Shown: piece by piece, positions 24,554 through 36,704 of the stretch
How the letters are laid out: each line of letters opens with the position of its first letter
Position numbering within the stretch: the first letter of the stretch is position 1
Source: Saccharina japonica
Lineage: Eukaryota; Sar; Phaeophyceae; Laminariales; Laminariaceae
NCBI GenBank assembly: GCA_008828725.1
Contig: MEHQ01003205.1
Span: forward strand, 248,001 to 312,000
Length of the DNA stretch: 64,000 nt
Direction: 5' to 3'
Made by a program: the position numbers and the translations under genes
Notes under the pieces: generated by a model
Seen by the model: the letters and a program-made list of their open reading frames with translations, nothing else
The model's database searches: none
What the model was told of the DNA's origin: nothing

Positions 24554-27490
24554 TTACAAATATTTAGTCAAAGTAGTCGCGCCCGTGCTCCATGACTTCC
24601 CCATGAAGTTGACAACTGAATCGTAGTTACGCGTTTGGAGTGCCTTCGCCATGTGGTAGAGCAGGTGCTTACCACTCCGGTACCTACGAACTTGGCGCAC
24701 TTTTTGGGTAATTGGTCTGTAAGTGATAGGCAAAGCAGGACGTTTCCTTTGTGCCATCGATTATGAACAGCGTGCTCGTCTTCCTGGCCGGCTTTCGACG
24801 CACCATAAGAAGCAATCAATGAAAATTTGCCTTGTTGCCACCTTTGGGTTGACGTAGACCCTAGTTGAATAGACGCATACCACTTGTCTGTTCAATTCCG
24901 TTCGCGTACTGCAGAACTTGCGTCACGACAGTCAGGATAGGAGGGGTAGTAGAAGTGCTAGGAAAATGGGTTATAACACGACTACGCTATATGAAAAATA
25001 TTATCATGGTCACTCGAACCTGTTTGAGATTATTGCCATCCCTTCGTTCTGGCGCATCGTGCCTTGAATACTCTTAGTGCGAGGGTGTGCTGCACCCGTT
25101 GCATCTGTATCACAACATAGCGAAAAGCCACCATGCCTCAATGGAGCCTAATCTGAATGTTGACTGACACAGGCGCGTTCTACGATAACAGGGCTTGCAC
25201 GCTGGCGACAGTTTATGTTTGCCTGAGGAGTTGCCTCAACTCAAGAGGTAGCCAGTATTGGGTATTTTGACACTGTTTTTCATCGAAAGCTTGGGTCATG
25301 GGATGCATCGTTAGGGTGTGTCTGCAATGTGTCTTTGTATACTCTTTTGTCTTAGACGTAAAGCTTCTCGGTTGAAGGGGTCTTCCCAATTTCTCAGAAG
25401 CAGTTATCCTGTAGAATACATCTACTGACCTTCGGCCTTCCCCTAGCGTTCAGCCACCTTGCTCATAGCCGGCCCAGTATATCTCGAGCTTGCATTAGTA
25501 CCCGCGACGGCAGCAGCAGCTAGATGTCCAGTGAACAGCAGGAAAGATATATTACAATCCGGACTACATTAACCCTCAGCATATACTCTATCGTCAGGGC
25601 TCGTGAATGCCTCCACGATTATGACGGTATTAACTCATTTAATCCCGGTCCAGTGGTCACGGCACCTGGTTGCCTGCACGCCAAGTGGGACCGGCCCCCG
25701 GTCACATAAATTTGGAGCTTGAAATAACGGTTTTCGAAACCAAACACGCCACACCAAATCCTTTGCAAGGATACCCTCACCAGGGATGACCGTCGCAATA
25801 TACCTATCACGATGTTGGATTTGGTCGTCAGGCTGGATGAGCCTAAAAGCTTGTTCAGGGCCATAGTCGAGTAAGTTGTATTTCGTTGCGTGGCTGGTTT
25901 CGAGATATTGTTTGCAAATCTTTGCTGCTCGAGCATATATAGCGCTTGCAGTGCCGTGTTGGCCATCGCTGAAAACAGCACCCCGCGAAAAAAAATTAAA
26001 ACATTGAGAGCTAAGGTTAATCCCCAAACAATAACTGGACACGTCGATACCTATCTATCATGCCGATTTAATGTGTTTGGTACCAACCCTGAACCCCCTA
26101 TAGCAACAAAAATATTCATCAAGAGGCGAATAGTTTAAGTTTTCTAGTGTTGTTCCAACATATTACACAACCAAATACATATTCGGTTTGGCCGAAATCG
26201 TTATATATTTGTCAATTCAGAGTTTCGAGATTATCTTGCAAATGCCTGGAATACATGTACAGTATTTTGGCATTCTCATGCTTATTTGTAGTGGTCTTTA
26301 ACAAGTTTTCCAATTGCTACAGTTGTATTAGGTAAAGTAGTATTTGTTCTTTTTGTTGTCGTGGTCGTGATAGTCGTAGAAATATCACACACGGATATGT
26401 CGGAGTAGTTGTGGTAGTAGTTACAGGGACAGTTGTAGTCGTAGGACAGCAGCAGTAGTGGTAGAACGTTGAGGACTTTGTTCCCCCCTAATCAAGGTTC
26501 CGAGATTTTTTTACGCCGCGTCATTGCATTTCTTGTACTTTTGAAACCAACATGGTGTCGAATGCCTTCAGAAATTCTGAGAAAATCTGTGCGAACGTGG
26601 TGAAAGTCGTAGTAATACCGGTTACATAAATCGTGAAGAGTAAACCCTTATGTGTTGCTGTAGTCTTGGTGTCCACAACCGAATTGTAATCGCAGCACGG
26701 ATATCGTTTGCATCGGCCTTGATAGAATACGATGCCCGTATCTTGCTCAGAGCGTAATATACACTGGGGTGTCATGTGCAAGTGTGGTTATTTTTCAAAT
26801 ACAGTGAAGCACGCGTTAGCTTGTCTCGCAAATGGGAGTTCCTTCTTCCAGTAGTATTATTTCTCCACGGCAGTTGAGACCCTTTCTTATCTTCAGTGTG
26901 CGGTCAGCTGTGATCTGCTGGCCGTCCATTGCCTCTGATGAATACGAAAGCATTCATCAAGCGTAACGCCGACCTCGACAGATTTCTGATATTATACCAA
27001 TCTCACCGTACTTACCCAAACAGTTGCTGCAATCATTTAACGGTTGTTGATTATATATTTCGCTGATGAGGCTGGCAGGGTGGTGACGTTGGACTTTAAA
27101 CGTGTGGCGTTTGACGTTACAGTGATGGTGAAGATACGCCGAATTACTGCTAAGATGATTGTCATGTTTGTTACACAAGCAACGCGTATGCCGAGCGCTA
27201 CCACTCCACACGATGGGGTACGTGACGTTCTTGTTGAATTAGTCTATGTTTTGTTTCAGCTTTAGGCGTCACAACCTCTCGGCCGAGGTGTCGTGCACGT
27301 TGTTGCGGTGGACACGTATTTTCGTGACACTCCTGCTTTCTGAGTGAAGTTCGACGTGAAACACCATTCCTCTGTGTGTTATTGTGTAGTCTGCGGCCAC
27401 GTAGTTGTCCTCATACTGAAGCGTTTGGATAGTCTCACGTTGACATGCCCTACTTCTTGCCCGCATGATACGGTCGTCAGCTGGACTTCA
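24554..27490 (-). pseudogene. Broken multi-exon gene, unknown protein (paralog 33470-36540)
   Basis: Four minus-strand segments keep the same reading frame in D and D', while the DNA between them does not. In transcript order: 27483-27400 (CGQEV, then VRLSKRFSMRTTT); 26781-26620 (TGIVFYQGRCK, CDYNSVVDTK, FTIYVTG); about 26000-25780 (DGQH, then LLDYGPEQ, HRDRYIATV); about 24796-24685 (KTSTLFIIDGTKET, ending near YPKS). After DRY--TV both copies have a conserved G/GTGAGG, which looks like a splice donor. DGQH and IIDGT recall motifs in ParB-like proteins and MULE-type transposases respectively, but neither is enough to name it. It lies upstream of, and opposite to, the EsV-1-7 gene. Confidence 0.45.
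26325..26465. repeat. GTA/GTT triplet-rich tract
   Basis: Imperfect GTAGTNGTN triplets between two coding-like segments of the broken minus gene. The D' counterpart (35265-35440) is longer. Probably intronic in the former gene. Confidence 0.6.
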
Positions 27491-27754
27491 ACGCTAAAAT
27501 CATTATTCTAGATGTTAACAAAGCAGTCGCATGCATGCTTGTCGCCGGTGTTTACGGCATCCAGTGCTTTCTTACTAGGTGTATGCCAAACACATTGCAT
27601 ACACCTAACTTTGGGATATGCGCGTTTGCGTATTTTTCCCGATGTATCACCAGGACAACAAGTGTGTGTCGCTCAGTCGAGCGCATTGTCGGTGCGTCCT
27701 CACGGTTCCCTCCACACTATCCTCGTTTTTCCATCGTACCAAACAGGGACAGCA

Positions 27755-28657
27755 ATGGGTAAATGCTCATATTCTTCCTGCCAAAGGCGCTCCAGCTTCA
27801 ATTATGATAGCAGCAAAGCAGCGAAATACTGCAAGCAACATGCTGAGACCGGTATGGTAGACTTGCTCACAAGGCGGTGCGTACACGACTCCTGCACAAA
27901 CCGATCGAGCTTCAACGTGTTCGGCATCAAACGGCCTCTGTACTGCAAGAAACACGCTGACACCGGCATGGAAAACTTCCGCATAAGGCATTGCTCACAG
28001 GGCTTATGCACGACACGACCGAGTTTTAACACCGAGGGCAGCAAGACAGCGAGATACTGCAAGAAACATGCTGCCGTCGACATGATAAACGTCCGTGGCA
28101 AAGGTTGCTCACATGATACCTGTACGAAGCGGGCGACCTTCAGTGTCGCCGGCACAAAAAAGGTATTGTACTGCAAGCAACATGCGGACATCGGCATGGT
28201 AGATGTGTGCAACAGACGTTGCTTCTACAAGTCGTGCCCGAAGCAACCGACCTTCAACATCGCCGGGAACAAGAAACCCTCGTACTGCAAACAGCATGCT
28301 GGCGATGGGATGGTAGACGTCCGCAACAAGCGTTGTTCACACGACGCATGCTCCCGCTTTCCCCTATGGGGTGTACTTTCTGTCGGTACTGCCTCTGTAT
28401 GCGCAGACCATAAAAGCGATCTTCCTTCCGGTCAGGCGATCAGCTTTAGAGCAACGTGCAAGGTGAAAGGCTGTTCCAAACCGTGTAGGTGGGGGGTCGC
28501 CGGCAAGCAGCCTACGCACTGTCCCGAACACGGCCAGATCGAAATCGGGCTCGTCCGTACTGTGGGAGTAGCATGCGTCAAGCGGGACTCTCGTGGCTCG
28601 CCCGGCGGGCCCGTACAAAGAGACCCCTCACACGTTAAAACCGAGTGCACGTTTTGA
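27755..28657 (+). CDS. EsV-1-7 repeat protein, long form (300 aa)
   Basis: Intact Cys/His-rich repeat protein of the EsV-1-7 family (IMMEDIATE UPRIGHT relatives). Five canonical C-x4-C-x16-C-x2-H-x12 motifs begin at about residue 4 (CSYSSC), 32, 60, 88 and 116, followed by the variant motif CSHDAC ... LWGV and a last motif ending QPTHCPEH, then a tail ending KTECTF. The start is taken at 27755 (MGKCSYSSC), which matches the beginning of the other two intact copies. The frame stays open upstream to a Met at 27512, but those 81 residues have no counterpart in the paralogs. No intron is needed. The close paralog in D' is broken, so this is the surviving copy of the pair. The motif spacing suggests metal binding, inferred only from Cys/His geometry. 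Confidence 0.85.
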   Translation: MGKCSYSSCQRRSSFNYDSSKAAKYCKQHAETGMVDLLTRRCVHDSCTNRSSFNVFGIKRPLYCKKHADTGMENFRIRHCSQGLCTTRPSFNTEGSKTARYCKKHAAVDMINVRGKGCSHDTCTKRATFSVAGTKKVLYCKQHADIGMVDVCNRRCFYKSCPKQPTFNIAGNKKPSYCKQHAGDGMVDVRNKRCSHDACSRFPLWGVLSVGTASVCADHKSDLPSGQAISFRATCKVKGCSKPCRWGVAGKQPTHCPEHGQIEIGLVRTVGVACVKRDSRGSPGGPVQRDPSHVKTECTF

Positions 28658-28864
28658 GGAGTTTGCTGGACACGTGCTATATTAGTTTGTTCAGTTGTTT
28701 CAGCATTTGCGGTTGCCTTTACAGTAAGAGTTACATGATTGATGTAATGTTTTAACTTAAAGGTCAGTTTTCCCGAGGGTTGCCATCTATCTTGCTCTGG
28801 GAAACGTAGCGGAGATTTCTGCTGCACAACAAGACTAATTCGCTATAGAATGGGGTGTACCTAG

Positions 28865-29110
28865 ACGCGTGCCACAATAGAGCTACCTGGTAGCACGTTT
28901 CGTCTAAAGCAGGTTTCTGAATGGCTGGGACCCTCAATCCTAAATCGTCGCAATCTCACTCTTGGGTTGCATAATTGTTCAGTTTAGTTTTGAGCCATAA
29001 AAAGGGTCGTCAGACATACAGCACTTTCGTTGTTGACTTACTACAAGTATGGATATCCTTGAATGAGGACAGTCAGAAACATCAGAGTGCACCTCTACCA
29101 TGGCTAGGAC
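28865..29110 (+). mobile_element. Old copy of the 6-bp-TSD inverted-repeat element
   Basis: Starts ACGCGTGCCACAATAGAG and ends GTGCACCTCTACCATGGC, matching the younger copies with more changes. Its orthologous position in D' also carries the element (38184-38441), so it was present before D was duplicated. Confidence 0.6.
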
Positions 29111-30590
29111 GCCTCCCCTTCTTGACGTCGTGCAGAACGCGTTGTGCGGTAATACCTTTGGCTCGGTCAACGAGGGGTCTCCATGAAGGGGGGCATCGGG
29201 TACCCTAGACGACAAGCCTTGTGCATTGCAATGGGTTTGCGATGTCTGTACGGTGACCACAATAGCAGCCGAGGGAACTAGAGAGACGGCAAATGCCAGC
29301 GGGGTGGAGGGGGGTGCGCAGGGTCCGGGGTTGGCAGGAAGGTTCATCTTCAGTGGTTTTAGCAGCAAAAGGGTTTGCTCGAGAATTGTTGCATGGGAGG
29401 GGGGGGGTACGGATATTGATTATTCACATGTCTTCTGACTGGATGTAGCGAGTCTATTCGGTGTTGATTGTGGAGTGTGGCCGTTTCAAAGTTGGAGGGA
29501 AGACCCTTCTTGGAGGTGGCCGTTATTATCCGCCACAGGTGTGATGCTCGCCGGGACACCCGGATATGTGTTTAGGATGATTGCGTCGTTTCGCAATCTG
29601 ATTGTTAGAACACGATATAGTGCTCAAGATACTGTATCCACAGATGACAAAACACTGTCATCGAGTGCGACGAGTACGGTTTGTAACAATATGGAACAAT
29701 TATTCGCCGATGTGGCTGCGAAGATGGGTGAGGGTGCACCTGAGAGATTCCCGTAGGGGTTCACGGGTGCATGCTCTATCCTCAAGATGGTCATGAATAA
29801 CTCGTATATGCCAGAATGTGGGCTGTAACACGGTTGATTGAAACTCAATGTCGCGGGGCAACACAGGGTGGACTAATTAGAAGGAATTCGGAGTGATGAT
29901 ACCTTGAGGGTGGCGGCTTTATATTTTAGCTCCTCACACGAGCTTCATACTAATAGTAAGTTACCGGAACCGTGACTTCAACATAGGCTGTTTGCATAAC
30001 CCGACCAGCTTTTGATTTTTAACTGATCATAGTGTACGAGCTAGTCTTCGATCAAATACACAGCAAATAGTTTTTTCTAGCCAGTAATTAATCCCTTCAG
30101 CAGCACCGGCCCCAAATAGATATGTTGTATATAACTAGACCATGCAACCTCTGTTGCGTCATGGGTCTTCAATACTTCGTAGAGCCTTCTCCAGGTTGGA
30201 TGTTTTCGGAAATGTCGATATCGTTTACTGCTTTGTTCTGTGCGTTTCAGCACAACTTCTTGTTCCTTGTTATAGGCAATATTTGTTCCCAACTAGGATA
30301 GGCCCTCTTATAACACAACATATATGGTGAGCTATAACATGGTGGCATTGTTATCATATATTGAGTGTATACGAGATGTTATGGAAGACCAGTGCAACTA
30401 ATCAGTAGAGCTTCCAATGATACGATTTTCGAGAAGTATGGGTGTTCAACTGCTCTGCAGGGTATTCTACTGACGGTAAGTTATGACTGCTGAAGGGAAC
30501 TAACTTGTAGCTTGAATACTACAGGAGGTTCCTCTACACTTGTATGAGGCTTCATGCTTTGTAGCACTTTAGCAATAAGGCATTAATCTG
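29110..30590. other. No supported gene; 3' part of block D
   Basis: Aligns with 38445-41062 apart from insertions. G-rich at 29300-29335 and 29396-29407. Short frames only. Confidence 0.5.
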
Positions 30591-31110
30591 AGTGCATGCT
30601 ATATGAACGTCTTGACAGAACGGCTTTGACAACAATATCTACAGTATCCGAATTTGTTTTGTCCTCCACGGTGGGAGCACTCTATAGTGGTGGACATTTT
30701 AAACATACTTTCATATATCATGTTATTCGTTTACATATATCTTCTACGGAAAACCCCGAGCGACTCTCACCGGCTCCGCAAGGCAAAGAAAGCCTCGTGT
30801 ACGATATTGTGTATTCGTTTTGACATTAATCTGACTGCAGGTAGTCTAGGCGTTAATAGGCCGTTATACACATCTTAAAAAACAAATCTATTCCCGTCCA
30901 CGCCCGCGCTCCATTACTTTGATACCTAACGATACTTGGACGATGTCCAAAGTCAAGCATCATTGGGCTAACCTACAAGAGATGCTGCAATAGAGGTACT
31001 CACCGATGAAGAAGGGAATGCGCGTAATATTGAAGGGGATGACCATGTTACCCTCTTCGATGAGTTGGCCATGATGAGGGTAACTCGATTTCCTTTTTTT
31101 TCTGTACGAC
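30590..31110. other. Spacer between D and D', no gene seen
   Basis: No repeat or conserved frame recognised. Confidence 0.5.
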
Positions 31111-32117
31111 CACCAGTGAGAACGATCAGGATACGTCGTAACTCCAGCTGCTCGATGTATACTATCGCTGTGTACTTGGTACATCCGCATGATATAAATA
31201 TGTATATATATATATGTGGTATCTAGTCAATATTTGTCTCGATACTAGACAGAAGCATTATACCGCGTTTCTGTCATGAGCCTAAATCATAATATGCAAC
31301 TGCCTACCGGACTTGTAAAATAAAGTCCCCAACGGATGAGTCAAATGGGGCCTGTTTTCTAACGTAAAAAAACATTGTGTAAACCTATGGCTTACCGATT
31401 TTTGTTTCTGCTGAAATTTTAAACCTACTTTTTCGTTCGATTTATATTTGCGTCTCATTGGTCCTTAAGTCAATAGCAAGACAGGTTTTTCCTGACTGAA
31501 ATCGACGAACACGGAATTCTACAAGAAACAGTGTTTCGGGAGTGTTCTTTCTCTGCGTCTTGTTCAATTTTGGGGTATTGTCTAACTACTGTATACGTGG
31601 CCTCTTCCAGTAAGCAGAAGCACGCCACGCACACGTGAGGCGTGATGTCGACTACGTTAGAGTCTAGATCCGTCATTCACGAAAGGCAGGACCGCCGGAG
31701 CCTCCAGAGAAATAGGTCCGCCGGCCCCCAGCAAAGAATGAACCACTGGCGGCACCTTGAAGTTTGACAATGCCGCCGCAACCAGAGTTTTGCATCGCTC
31801 TGTTCCTCTCAAAACCGCACAAACACCGACCAGATCACTTCTTCCCTTCGAGGCTCGATCGACGCGTCCGCGTAGTTCTACCTGCGTGAAGCTTTTGCCC
31901 TGCGACTAGCAACCCAAGAAATCCCAAAGACGATGTGCTGTTAACCGGTGCCGGCAAAACGAACCTGCCTCCGGTCGCGGCGTTGACGCGCCCAGGCGAA
32001 AACGCGTGTAGTTTCACGCATCCTTGTATTTGTACGGGTGTTCCTCGACCTAGGTGATGTATTGTTTCGTTTTGTATTTCACCATTCTTCCTTTTTAGGA
32101 CCCAAGGTCATTTTTAA

Positions 32118-32657
32118 CGGGCCCCTTCGGTCATGAGGAAACATGAGTCTTCCATCGTTGAAAAATAAAACATTTTTTTTGTTTTTTACGGCAGCAGCAA
32201 TACTATTTCTGGTATATTAACACCATATTAGTACTCCTTACGGAAAACGGCATAGCTCCAGTTCTAATGCTCAGGTTTTCGCCCATAGAGTATTGGCAAA
32301 GAGCCTGGACCATGGTCAACATTTGTGTATCGGGGTTAATATCGATCAGACGCCTTGGTCGTCACGAAACGTGTCTCTAAAAAGGCACTAATCCTTAAGG
32401 AATAGACTTTTCGTGACGACCAAGGCGTCTGATCGATATGCCTCCCGAGACACGAGTCTTGACCATGGTCTAGGCTCTTTGCAAATACTCGATGGGCGAA
32501 AACATGAGCATTAGAACTGGAGCTAAGCCGTTTTCCGTAAGGAGTACTGATATGTTGTTAGTATAACAGAAAGAGTATTGCTGCTGTAAAAAAAACGAAC
32601 AAAATATATATTTTCAACGATGGAAGACTCGTGTTTCATCGTGACCGAAGGGGCCCC
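32118..32657. mobile_element. 540-bp foldback (hairpin) element flanked by TTAA
   Basis: The two halves are near-perfect reverse complements, meeting at about 32385. Outer ends read GGGCCCCTTCGG and CCGAAGGGGCCCC; inner arms share TTGGTCGTCACGAAA. TTAA lies immediately outside both ends (32114-32117 and 32658-32661). The paralogous site in D has one TTAA (21006-21009) between the same flanks and no insert. TTAA target duplication is typical of piggyBac and a few other DNA transposon groups. No coding capacity, so it would need a transposase in trans. Confidence 0.8.
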
Positions 32658-33469
32658 TTAATGTAGACATACCGCTTGATTGCGAAAACTAGTTTTTCGA
32701 TATCAGAGAACACTTTCTCGTTATTACAGGCCCTTGAGCTGACGGTCGCTGTTTTACTTCTCCAGTGAGACTTACACAGAAAAATTGTACCATGTCCTCG
32801 CCAGTTCTTGCTGAACCTGGTTTTTGCTTGAGCTATGCTCCGTAGTGTTACAAGTAAAACGTACTATTGTATTGTAACGATTTTTGCAATTAAAACGAAC
32901 AAGTCGAAATTCAACGGGGTGCCTCAAAAGCCGAAACAAATTATTCAAAAACGGGTTAATTTTGCGCACGGAAATCCAGCATATTTACGCGGGTTTGTTC
33001 AATATTTTCTGCCTCACTATGCATGTCTCTCGGCCTGCTCTTCATTGAACACGTTAAATCAAAACAATTAAATTCGTACTATACCTCGTGTGTACGTACA
33101 CCGAAGTATAAAGCTTCATAATGTACGTATGTGCGCGTAGTTGTTGCGTTGCCTGAATCATCATACTTTTGTACGGCTGCTTTTGAATAAATATACAAAC
33201 AGTCAAGACGTCATATCGACCTCATACGCATTCTGTTATCATCTTAACTAGGTTGTACACGCCTCTGGAGACTTAAACAACGCTGCGACGTTTGAGTGAA
33301 CACGGAGTGTGTTACGCTTGTCTATGATAGCATGAGTTTCGAGATCGCGATGTCAGATGGCCCCTAAAAGGGACCTATCCAGCCACCGCACTCGTCGTCC
33401 AAACACACATATCGCCCAGAGGCGTCCAATCATGTGTATGCACTTCAACTTCATTTGACTCAAGTTATT

Positions 33470-36400
33470 GTACGGTGAAGTCAATGTAGTTGAGCCCGTG
33501 ATCCAAAACTTTGCCATGACCTCGATACCTGTACCGTGGTTGCGCGCCGGGAGTGATTCCACCTAGTGGTACAGCCTGTGCCTGTCATCTCGGAACCAAC
33601 GATCTTGGCGATACTTTTTGGCTATTTGGTATGTATATCAGACGGGAAGCAGTACGTCTCCTCTTTGCCATCGATCATGAACGGCGTGCTCGCCTTCCTG
33701 GCTTGCTTTTTAACTCACCATGTGAGGCAATCAATCAACTGATGTCATTCACCCTGCGTTGCCGTAGACCCTAGTACGTAGGGCGTATACCGCTTTGTCT
33801 GCTCAATTCTCTTCGCCTGCTGCAAAGTCTGCGTCACGACAGTCAGGATACGAGGGATAGTAGAAGCGCTAGGTAAACGACTTTCAACACGACGACGTTG
33901 CATGAAAATGAACAACATAGTCTCTCAAACCTTTTTGGGATTGTTGGCATCTTATCGTTCTGGAGCATCCTACTTCAATTACTCTCAGGGCGACCGTGGG
34001 CTGCAAACATTCCATCCGCATTACAGCTTCTATGCCTAGATTGAGCCTAAACTGGATGATGGGTGACACCGGTGCGTTATACGATAACAACGCTTGCGCG
34101 CTAGTGACGATTTGTGCTTGACTGAGGAGCTGTCTCAGTTAAGGAATTGGTCAGTATTGTTTTTGAGTGCACTGTTGATCGTAAAAACATTAGGTCGTTA
34201 AATACATCATCATATTAGGTCTGCTGTATTTCTGAAAGACAAATGTTGTGTTAGGCGTAGATTATATCGGGTGAAGAAGCCTCTTCCAGATTTCAGAAGC
34301 ATCCATTTACTGCATAATACGTCTACAGTGTCCCCACGTTTTTCTGGAGTTCAGCCCCCATTCACGGAACTGGCCCAGGCTCTCTCGACCTGGCATCAAC
34401 ACGCGCGGTGGCAGCGTCGCGGAGACGTTCAGTGAAACAGCTAGGAACATATTTTTCCATCCGGACCACAAAAGCCCTCAGTATATACTCTAGCATCGGG
34501 TCTTGTACCTATCATGACGATTGTTGCGGAAGGACCTCAGTCACTCCCGGCCCGGTGGTCACGGCGCTTGCCGGCCTGCCACAACACGTGGGACCGGCCC
34601 CGGGTCACGTTAAGTAGAGGCTTCACATAACAAGTAAGTGTAAAAGCCAACGACGGCACACCACATCCTTGGCAGGTGTGCCCCTCACCAGCGAAGACCG
34701 TCGTTAAATACCTATCACTATGTACTACTCAGTTGTAAGGCGTGGTGAGCCTCAAGTAGTGTTGAGGCCCATTGTCGAGTACGATTGATTCTAATTTATG
34801 GCGCAGAAGTGAAGCATACCCCAGAAGATGCTTGAAACGAGCATTGAAATGCGCCTACTTGGATTTGGGATATTTGAGTATTTCGCTTGTAGTGACGTGT
34901 TGACCATCGACGCAAAAGGTGCCTCGCAAAAAAGAAAGTAACGCTTTCTCGAAGACTAAAGCCATTCATCAAAATATAACGTGCATGTCGAAAACTACTT
35001 GTCAGGCCGATTGCATTGGCATGATACCAACGCTGAACCCTCTAGAGCAGCATAAATATTATTCACGAGGCAAATATTCCGGCATATGGGACTTTCGATC
35101 CACATCCCACACAAACGCACACGTGTGTCTGTTTTGCCCTAATCGTCATAGCTCTGTCAATTCTTGATATTCTAGTTTTCCTTGCTAATTTCGTCAATAT
35201 TTATCAAGTATTATCATTTACTCATACTTGTTGGTAGTAGACTGCACCATGTTTTCCAACAGCTACGGCTGTTGTTGTAGTATCTGTCATCGTAGTAGTT
35301 ATAGGAGCTATCATAGCAGCAGTAGCAGTATGGATGATAATAATACACTCAAGCTTGTACTAGTAGTTGTACTGTAGTACTGTAGTAGTTATAACGACCG
35401 TTGTAGTCGTAGGGCAGTAACGGTAGTAGTAGATGTTTGCGAACTATTTTTCCCCTTGATCAAGGTCCCGATCTTGTGTTTAACCTCATCATTGCATTTC
35501 ACTTACCTACTAAAGGGAAACATGTTGTAGAAGGCCTTAAGGTATCTCCAAGGTTTACTATGCGAGCGTGGTGGATATTTTATTATAACCAGTTACCAGA
35601 ATCGTGAAGGGTAAACCCGTGCATGTTGCTCTAGCCTTCGTGTCATTTACCGAGTTGTAATCGCAGCGCGGATATAGTTTAAAGCGGCCTTGATAAAATA
35701 CGATGCTTGTATTCCGATAAACTCTGCGTATTCCATTGCTGTGAAGCTTGCGTTAGATCGTCCCGTAGAGCGGCTCCTTATATTTGCGAGATGTTCATTC
35801 TCCCAGGCGGTTGATAGCCTTCTTCATCCTCATTGCGGGATAAGCTGTCACCTGCCAACCGCCCATTGGGCGCGATAAATACAAACGGTGACACCAACAC
35901 CAGCGCTGACCTCGACAGAGTGAATTTTTACCAGATTCCCCGTACATTACCAACCACTTGCGGCACCATTCAGCCATGTTTTATCCTATAGTTCGGCGAT
36001 TAGGCTAGCATGGTTAAAAACAAATACTCCAAACGTTTAGCGTTCGAGGTTACAGTCACGGAGAACATCTGTCGAAGTGTTGTTCAGATGAATGCCATGA
36101 CTGTTACGCAAACAACACCTATGCCGATGACTACTACTCAACACAATGGGTTAGATGGCATTCACGCTGTGGTATATGTTTGTTTCAGGCTCAAGCGTCA
36201 CCACCACTAGGCCAAGGTATGCCTGCACGTTGGTGGGGTGGACACGCGTCTTCATGACACCACCTCTTTGTAAATGAAATTCGACGTCAAGTATAATGCC
36301 TCTTGTGTGTTATTTTGTAGGCTGCGGTCACGTGGTCGTCCTCATACTGAAATGCTTGGATGGTCTCACCTTGATATCCACTACTTCCTGTCCGCAGGTA

Positions 36401-36540
36401 ACGCTCGTCAGCATGCCTCTACCATTAAAACTTACATTAATAAGGTATGAAGCAGCCGTAGCAAGCTGGTTGTCTTCTTTTAGGGCCTCAGTGCTTTCGC
36501 ACTTGGCTGGGTGAATCCCAAACACATTAGTTATACTCAA
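33470..36540 (-). pseudogene. Broken multi-exon gene, D' copy (paralog 24554-27490)
   Basis: Same four conserved minus-strand segments as the D copy: about 36440-36330 (CGQEV, then VRPSKHFSMRTTT), about 35715-35590 (TSIVFYQGRFK, then CDYNSVNDTK), about 34925-34690 (DGQH, LDNGPQ, HSDRY) and about 33700-33610 (KASTPFMIDG). The frames are more disrupted than in D. The shared residues are what identify the coding strand. Confidence 0.45.
35265..35440. repeat. GTA triplet-rich tract, expanded relative to D
   Basis: GTAGTN and ATAGTAG triplets, longer than the D counterpart at 26325-26465. Confidence 0.6.
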
Positions 36541-36704
36541 CCTGGTGAGTATGTCGGTTGACGGACCCCTCTAAAGGTTTGACTGCTTTGCATTCACTAC
36601 AGGGACAACAAGTGTGTAGAAACCAACGGCGTGCATCGTCAGTGGGCCCTCACTGTTTACTCAACATCCCTCCCTGTGTTTTACTACCTCCACAAGCGAC
36701 GACA

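Larger units (their letters stand above)
19790..30590 (+). repeat. Duplication block D (direct copy of D')
   Basis: Collinear with 31110-41062. Anchors: GATGTGTACTTGGTACATTCG (19850) with 31150; AAGGCAGGGCC (20562) with 31684; 21250-21400 with 32900-33070; 24300-24340 with 33240-33280; 25640-25700 with 34545-34610; 26680-26700 with 35655-35680; the EsV-1-7 copies; 30150-30240 with 39570-39670; 30420-30590 with 40870-41062. D carries an extra 2.7 kb at 21490-24195; D' carries other insertions. Confidence 0.75.

Noticed and set aside
27512-27754. Upstream Met extending the D EsV-1-7 gene by 81 residues
   Set aside because: The extension is not shared with the other intact copies, which all begin at the MG(R/K)CS Met.
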